64,000 nt of DNA from an uncultured Luteitalea sp. GTDB taxonomy: Bacteria; Acidobacteriota; Vicinamibacteria; Vicinamibacterales; Vicinamibacteraceae. The stretch spans positions 124,001 to 188,000 of the forward strand of contig CAKTDA010000003.1 of NCBI GenBank assembly GCA_934541105.1. Direction: 5' to 3'. This document shows, piece after piece, positions 60,432 to 64,000 of the stretch (its first letter is position 1; each line of letters opens with the position of its first letter). The notes under the pieces were generated by a model. The model was not told the DNA's origin. It ran no database searches and saw nothing but the letters and a program-made list of their open reading frames with translations. Made by a program: the position numbers and the translations under genes.

Positions 60432-61478
60432 ATGTCGTCTCGAGTGGAAGTCGGGGTGTTGGGGGCCACGGGAACGGTGGGCCAGCAGTTCGTGCGATTG
60501 CTGGACCGGCACCCGTGGTTCAAGGCGAGCTGGCTGGCGGCCAGCGACAGGTCCGAGGGCAAGCGCTACGCCGACGCGGCGTCGTGGAAGCTGGCGACGC
60601 CGATGCCCGACGAAGCGGCCGAGCGTGTGGTCCAGGCACCGAAGCCCGGAACCGGCCCGAAGCTCGTCTTCTCGGCCCTCGACGCGTCGGTGGCGGGCGA
60701 TCTCGAGAAGGCATTTGCCGAGGCCGGGCACATCGTGGTCAGCAACGCGCGCAACTACCGCATGGACCCGCTCGTGCCGCTGCTCGTGCCCGAGATCAAT
60801 CCCGACCACCTGCAGCTCGTCGCGCAGCAGCGCGAGGCCTACGGCTGGAAGGGGGGCATCGTCACAAACCCCAACTGCTCGACCGTGTTCCTCGCGATGG
60901 CGCTGGCGCCGCTGCGTGCGCTCGGGCTGACGGCGTGCAACGTCGTGACGCTGCAGGCGACGTCTGGGGCGGGCTATCCGGGCGTGCCCTCGCTCGACAT
61001 CGTCGGCAACGTGGTGCCGTTCATCGGCGGCGAGGAAGAGAAGCTGGAGACCGAGCCTCAGAAGATCATGGGCACGCTCGCCGGGTCGCGTGTCGAACCG
61101 CACCCGGTGACGGTGAGCGCGCACACCACGCGCGTGCCGGTGATCGACGGCCACACCGAGATGGTGTCGGTGGACTTCGCGTCGCGGGTGTCGGCCGACG
61201 AGGTCCGCGCGGCGTTCGACGCGTTCTCGGGCGAGCCTCAGCAGCGGGAACTGCCCTCGGCCCCGCGCCGGCCGATCGTGTACCTCGAGGCGCCGAATCG
61301 CCCGCAGCCGCGGCTCGACGTCGAGCGCGACAACGGCATGGCGGTGTTCATCGGCCGGCTGCGATCCTGCCCCGTCATGCAGCACAAGTTCGTGGCACTC
61401 GGCCACAACACCGTTCGCGGGGCGGCCGGCGCGGCGTTGCTCAATGCAGAACTGATGCAGGCTCAGGGCCTGCTCTGA
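60432..61478 (+). CDS. asd: Aspartate-semialdehyde dehydrogenase
   Basis: A 348-aa NADP-dependent enzyme that makes aspartate semialdehyde, the branch point to Lys, Met, Thr and Ile. The Rossmann start [18 protein letters not shown], the catalytic cysteine in TNPNCST and [15 protein letters not shown] are present. The start has AGGA six bases before the ATG. It is the first structural gene after the attenuator and is 10 bp from lysC, so the operon is compact. Confidence 0.94.
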   Translation: MSSRVEVGVLGATGTVGQQFVRLLDRHPWFKASWLAASDRSEGKRYADAASWKLATPMPDEAAERVVQAPKPGTGPKLVFSALDASVAGDLEKAFAEAGHIVVSNARNYRMDPLVPLLVPEINPDHLQLVAQQREAYGWKGGIVTNPNCSTVFLAMALAPLRALGLTACNVVTLQATSGAGYPGVPSLDIVGNVVPFIGGEEEKLETEPQKIMGTLAGSRVEPHPVTVSAHTTRVPVIDGHTEMVSVDFASRVSADEVRAAFDAFSGEPQQRELPSAPRRPIVYLEAPNRPQPRLDVERDNGMAVFIGRLRSCPVMQHKFVALGHNTVRGAAGAALLNAELMQAQGLL

Positions 61479-61488
61479 GGGTGACGCC

Positions 61489-62886
61489 ATGGTGGTGATG
61501 AAGTTCGGTGGCACGTCGGTCAAGGATCCCGACGCGATACAACGCCTGGCCCGCATCGTGGACCGCGAGTGCGGGCTCAGCGGCGTGCCGGTCGTCGTGG
61601 TCTCGGCGATGTCGGGCGTGACCGATCAGCTGCTCGACGCGGTGGCCGCCGTCGAGCGTGGCGACGCCGAGGCCGCCACGCAGCGGATCACGACGCTGCG
61701 CGACCGGCATCGCGCCGCGGCCGAGGTGCTGTTGCAGGGCGAGACGCGCGACCTCGTCATCGACGCACTCGAGCGGCAGTGGCGGCAGGCGGCGACGCTG
61801 CTGAATGCGATGGCCGTGCTGCGCGAGGTGTCGCCGCGGTCACGCGACGCGATCGTGGCAATGGGCGAGCTGGCGAGCTCGCAGCTCGTCGCGGCGGCGC
61901 TCGACCAGGCCGGCACGCCCGCGCGGTGCGTGGATGCGCGGACGGTGCTCATCACGACCGCCGAGCACGGGCAGGCCCAGCCCGACCAGCCGTCCACCGC
62001 GGCGCGGCTGCACGAGCACGTGCTGCCGCTCGTGCAGTCGGGTGTCGTGGCCGTGCTCGGCGGCTTCATCGGCGCTACGACGGACGGCGCGACCACGACG
62101 CTCGGTCGTGGCGGTTCGGACTATTCGGCGTCGATCTTCGGAGCCGGCCTGCACGCGCAGGAGATCCAGATCTGGACCGACGTGGACGGCATGTTGACGG
62201 CCGATCCCCGCGTCGTGTCCGGTGCCCGGCCGTTGCCGGCGCTGTCGTTTGCCGAGGCGTCGGAGCTTGCGTACTTCGGCGCCAAGGTGCTGCACCCGAG
62301 CACGATTGCGCCCGCCGTTGCGGGCGGCATCCCCGTACGCATCCTCAACTCGCATCGCCCTGACGTGGCGGGCACGACGATCACGGCCAGTCCGCCGCCG
62401 CCCGAGGCGTCGATCACCGGGCTCGCCTGCAAGCGCGACATCACCGTGATCGACATCAGGTCGACGATGATGCTGGCCGCGTACGGGTTCATGCGGCGGG
62501 TGTTCGAGGTGTTCGAGCGCTACCGCACGTCGGTGGACGTCATCACGACGTCCGAGGTCAGCGTGTCGATCACGATCGAGGACCGGCGCGCACTCGACGA
62601 CATCGTGCGCGATCTCTCGACGTTCTCCGATGTCGGCGTGGAGTCGGAGATGGCGCTGCTCTGCGCCGTCGGCGAGCGGCTGCGGCTCGAGCCCGGCCTC
62701 GCGGCACGCGTGCTCGGCGCACTCGACGAGTTCCCGCTCCGCATGGTGTCGCAGGCCGGCGCGCGGCGGAACCTCACCGTGGTGCTGCCGCAGGCGCACC
62801 TGCCGGCGGCGATGTCGCGCGTCCACGAGCGGTTCTGCCTGCAGGCCGAGGCCGTCGGCGAGCCGGTGGGCGGAGTGGTCGCGTGA
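61489..62886 (+). CDS. lysC: Aspartokinase (single-function, two ACT domains)
   Basis: A 465-aa kinase making aspartyl phosphate. The kinase domain (1-300) shows MKFGGTSVKD, SAMSGVTDQL, GRGGSDYSA and WTDVDGMLTADPR. The C-terminal 160 residues form two ACT domains (ITVIDIRSTMM, MALLCAVG) for feedback control, and no dehydrogenase is fused. The length is like LysC of E. coli. Its stop overlaps the dapB GTG (GTGA), coupling their translation. Confidence 0.93.
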   Translation: MVVMKFGGTSVKDPDAIQRLARIVDRECGLSGVPVVVVSAMSGVTDQLLDAVAAVERGDAEAATQRITTLRDRHRAAAEVLLQGETRDLVIDALERQWRQAATLLNAMAVLREVSPRSRDAIVAMGELASSQLVAAALDQAGTPARCVDARTVLITTAEHGQAQPDQPSTAARLHEHVLPLVQSGVVAVLGGFIGATTDGATTTLGRGGSDYSASIFGAGLHAQEIQIWTDVDGMLTADPRVVSGARPLPALSFAEASELAYFGAKVLHPSTIAPAVAGGIPVRILNSHRPDVAGTTITASPPPPEASITGLACKRDITVIDIRSTMMLAAYGFMRRVFEVFERYRTSVDVITTSEVSVSITIEDRRALDDIVRDLSTFSDVGVESEMALLCAVGERLRLEPGLAARVLGALDEFPLRMVSQAGARRNLTVVLPQAHLPAAMSRVHERFCLQAEAVGEPVGGVVA

Positions 62887-63572
62887 TACGAGCGGTGCTG
62901 TTCGGCCACGGCCGCATGGGTCGGCTCGTGGGGCTGCACGCGGCCGATCACGGCGTCGAGGTTGCCGGCGTGCTGACGAGTCGCAGCACGCCCGAGGAGT
63001 GGGCAGCCGTCGAGGCGGCGCGCGCCGACGTCGTCATCGACTTCTCGACGGGTGAGGCGCTGCCGCCTGCGCTCGACCGGTTGTGTGGCCTTGCGCCGAC
63101 GCTGGTCCTCGGCAGCACGGGCTGGGGCGCGTTCGAGGCCGACGCGCGCGCGACGGTCGCGCGGCGCGGATCGGGTGCCGTGGTGGCGTCGAACTTCTCG
63201 GTGGGTGCGTACCTGCTCGATGCCGCCATTCGCGCGGTGAGCGCGGCTGCCGGCCCGCTCGACGACTACGAGCCGTTCCTGCACGAGGCCCATCACTCGA
63301 AGAAGCGTGATGCGCCGTCGGGAACGGCCTTGCTGCTGCTCGAGGCGATGCGACAGGCCGGACTGGCTCGCCACGTGGACGTCTCGTCCACGCGTGCCGG
63401 CCACATTCCCGGCACGCACACGGTCGGGTTCGATGGCCCGGCAGAGACCATCACGCTCACGCATGCGGTGCGCGACCGCGCGACGTTCGCCCACGGGGCG
63501 CTGCGGGCCGCGCGCTGGGTGCGGGGTCGCCAGGGCTGGTACTCGATGCGGGACGTGCTCGGGATAGATTAG
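62883..63572 (+). CDS. dapB: 4-hydroxy-tetrahydrodipicolinate reductase
   Basis: A 229-aa reductase in the lysine/diaminopimelate branch. GHGRMGRLVG is the cofactor loop, VVIDFST follows, and HEAHHSKKRDAPSGTALLL is the diagnostic catalytic motif. The protein is shorter than the about 270 aa of E. coli DapB, mainly near the N-terminal domain. The GTG start overlaps the lysC stop. It supplies diaminopimelate for the cell wall. Confidence 0.93.
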   Translation: MIRAVLFGHGRMGRLVGLHAADHGVEVAGVLTSRSTPEEWAAVEAARADVVIDFSTGEALPPALDRLCGLAPTLVLGSTGWGAFEADARATVARRGSGAVVASNFSVGAYLLDAAIRAVSAAAGPLDDYEPFLHEAHHSKKRDAPSGTALLLLEAMRQAGLARHVDVSSTRAGHIPGTHTVGFDGPAETITLTHAVRDRATFAHGALRAARWVRGRQGWYSMRDVLGID

Positions 63573-63581
63573 TGAAGGCAA

Positions 63582-64000
63582 TGACACAGCGACGTCCATT
63601 CACCGGTTGCGGCACCGCCCTCGTCACCCCGTTCACTGCGGGCGGTCGCGTGGACGAAGCCGCCGTCCGCCGCCTCGCGCGCCGCCAGGTCGAGGCCGGC
63701 ATGCACTTTGTCGTGCCCATCGGCACGACGGGCGAGGCGCCCACCCTCTCGGCCGACGAGCGCCGCCTCGTGGTGCAACTCGTCGTGGACGAGGTGAGCG
63801 GCGCGGTGCCGGTGCTCGCCGGTGCCGGCGGCTACGACACGCGGGAGGTGATCGAGGCCGCGCGCGCGGTGGCCGATGCTGGCGCCACGGGCATCCTCTC
63901 GGTCTCGCCGTACTACAGCAAGCCGACGCAGGAGGGCCTGTTCCAGCACTACGCGTCGATCGCGTCGAGCACGAACCTGCCCATCGTGCTGTACAACGTG
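63582..64000 (+). CDS. dapA: 4-hydroxy-tetrahydrodipicolinate synthase, N-terminal part
   Basis: The first 139 codons of a class-I aldolase-type TIM-barrel enzyme that runs off the window. It has GCGTALVTPF, GTTGEAPTLSADE with the Thr-Thr pair, ILSVSPYYSKPTQEGL, and PIVLYNV at the edge. The Schiff-base lysine is not yet reached. The ATG at 63582 follows GAAGG; a GTG at 63573 in frame is an alternative. It is the fourth gene of the attenuated operon. Confidence 0.92.

Overview
The window is very G+C-rich and almost fully coding, with both strands used and few spacers. Gene content suggests an acidobacterium, probably of the Vicinamibacteria (Luteitalea/Vicinamibacter-like). Pointers are a Tricorn-type protease, two large M14-type secreted peptidases, M19 and M20 peptidases, secreted amidohydrolases, a Ser/Thr kinase with a membrane anchor, SIMPL and DUF4097 proteins, and a TonB receptor with an N-terminal carboxypeptidase-regulatory domain. 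This placement is inference; no rRNA or tRNA gene was seen. No IS element, phage, CRISPR array or origin was found.

Layout. 1-1.4 kb: glucosylglycerate (compatible solute) phosphatase end and synthase. 1.5-4.5 kb: CusF-SCO copper lipoprotein and a vWA protein. 4.5-20 kb: protein and peptide breakdown (Tricorn, two M14 peptidases, amidohydrolase, SGNH lipase) with a Ser/Thr kinase. 19.3-24 kb: an HD-GYP-GAF-GGDEF signalling protein and a histidine-rich TonB receptor. 24-36.5 kb: cobalamin adenosyltransferase, GluQ-RS, M19 dipeptidase, CoA-transferase, M20 hydrolase, a feoA-feoB-Cys-rich iron uptake operon, two membrane acyltransferases, OsmC, an MBL protein and Dps. 36.9-38.5 kb: PxpA and an SDR. 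38.5-48 kb: an arginine cluster of two divergent units, argC-argB-argD-NAGS-argJ-argF-small ORF on the minus strand and argR-argG-like-argH on the plus strand, with ARG-box-like sites between them. 48-60 kb: a Zn-ribbon/low-complexity protein, FabI, a flavin reductase, NagA, QueC, a HAD phosphatase, a DtxR regulator, UbiE/MenG, SIMPL, RmuC and pyruvate kinase. 60.2-64 kb: asd-lysC-dapB-dapA, preceded by a leader peptide and attenuator.

Two results stand out. First, asd-lysC-dapB-dapA is preceded by a 28-codon leader peptide whose first 12 codons include seven Thr and two Ile. A strong terminator with a U-tract follows, and a competing antiterminator pairing can be drawn, so this looks like threonine/isoleucine ribosome-mediated attenuation. 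Second, the arginine cluster carries an argG-like gene whose ATP PP-loop has been lost, and its spacers hold a repeated perfect 22-bp palindrome joined to short tandem arrays that abut stop codons. Similar roughly 7-bp-period arrays abut stop codons at two further places in the window.
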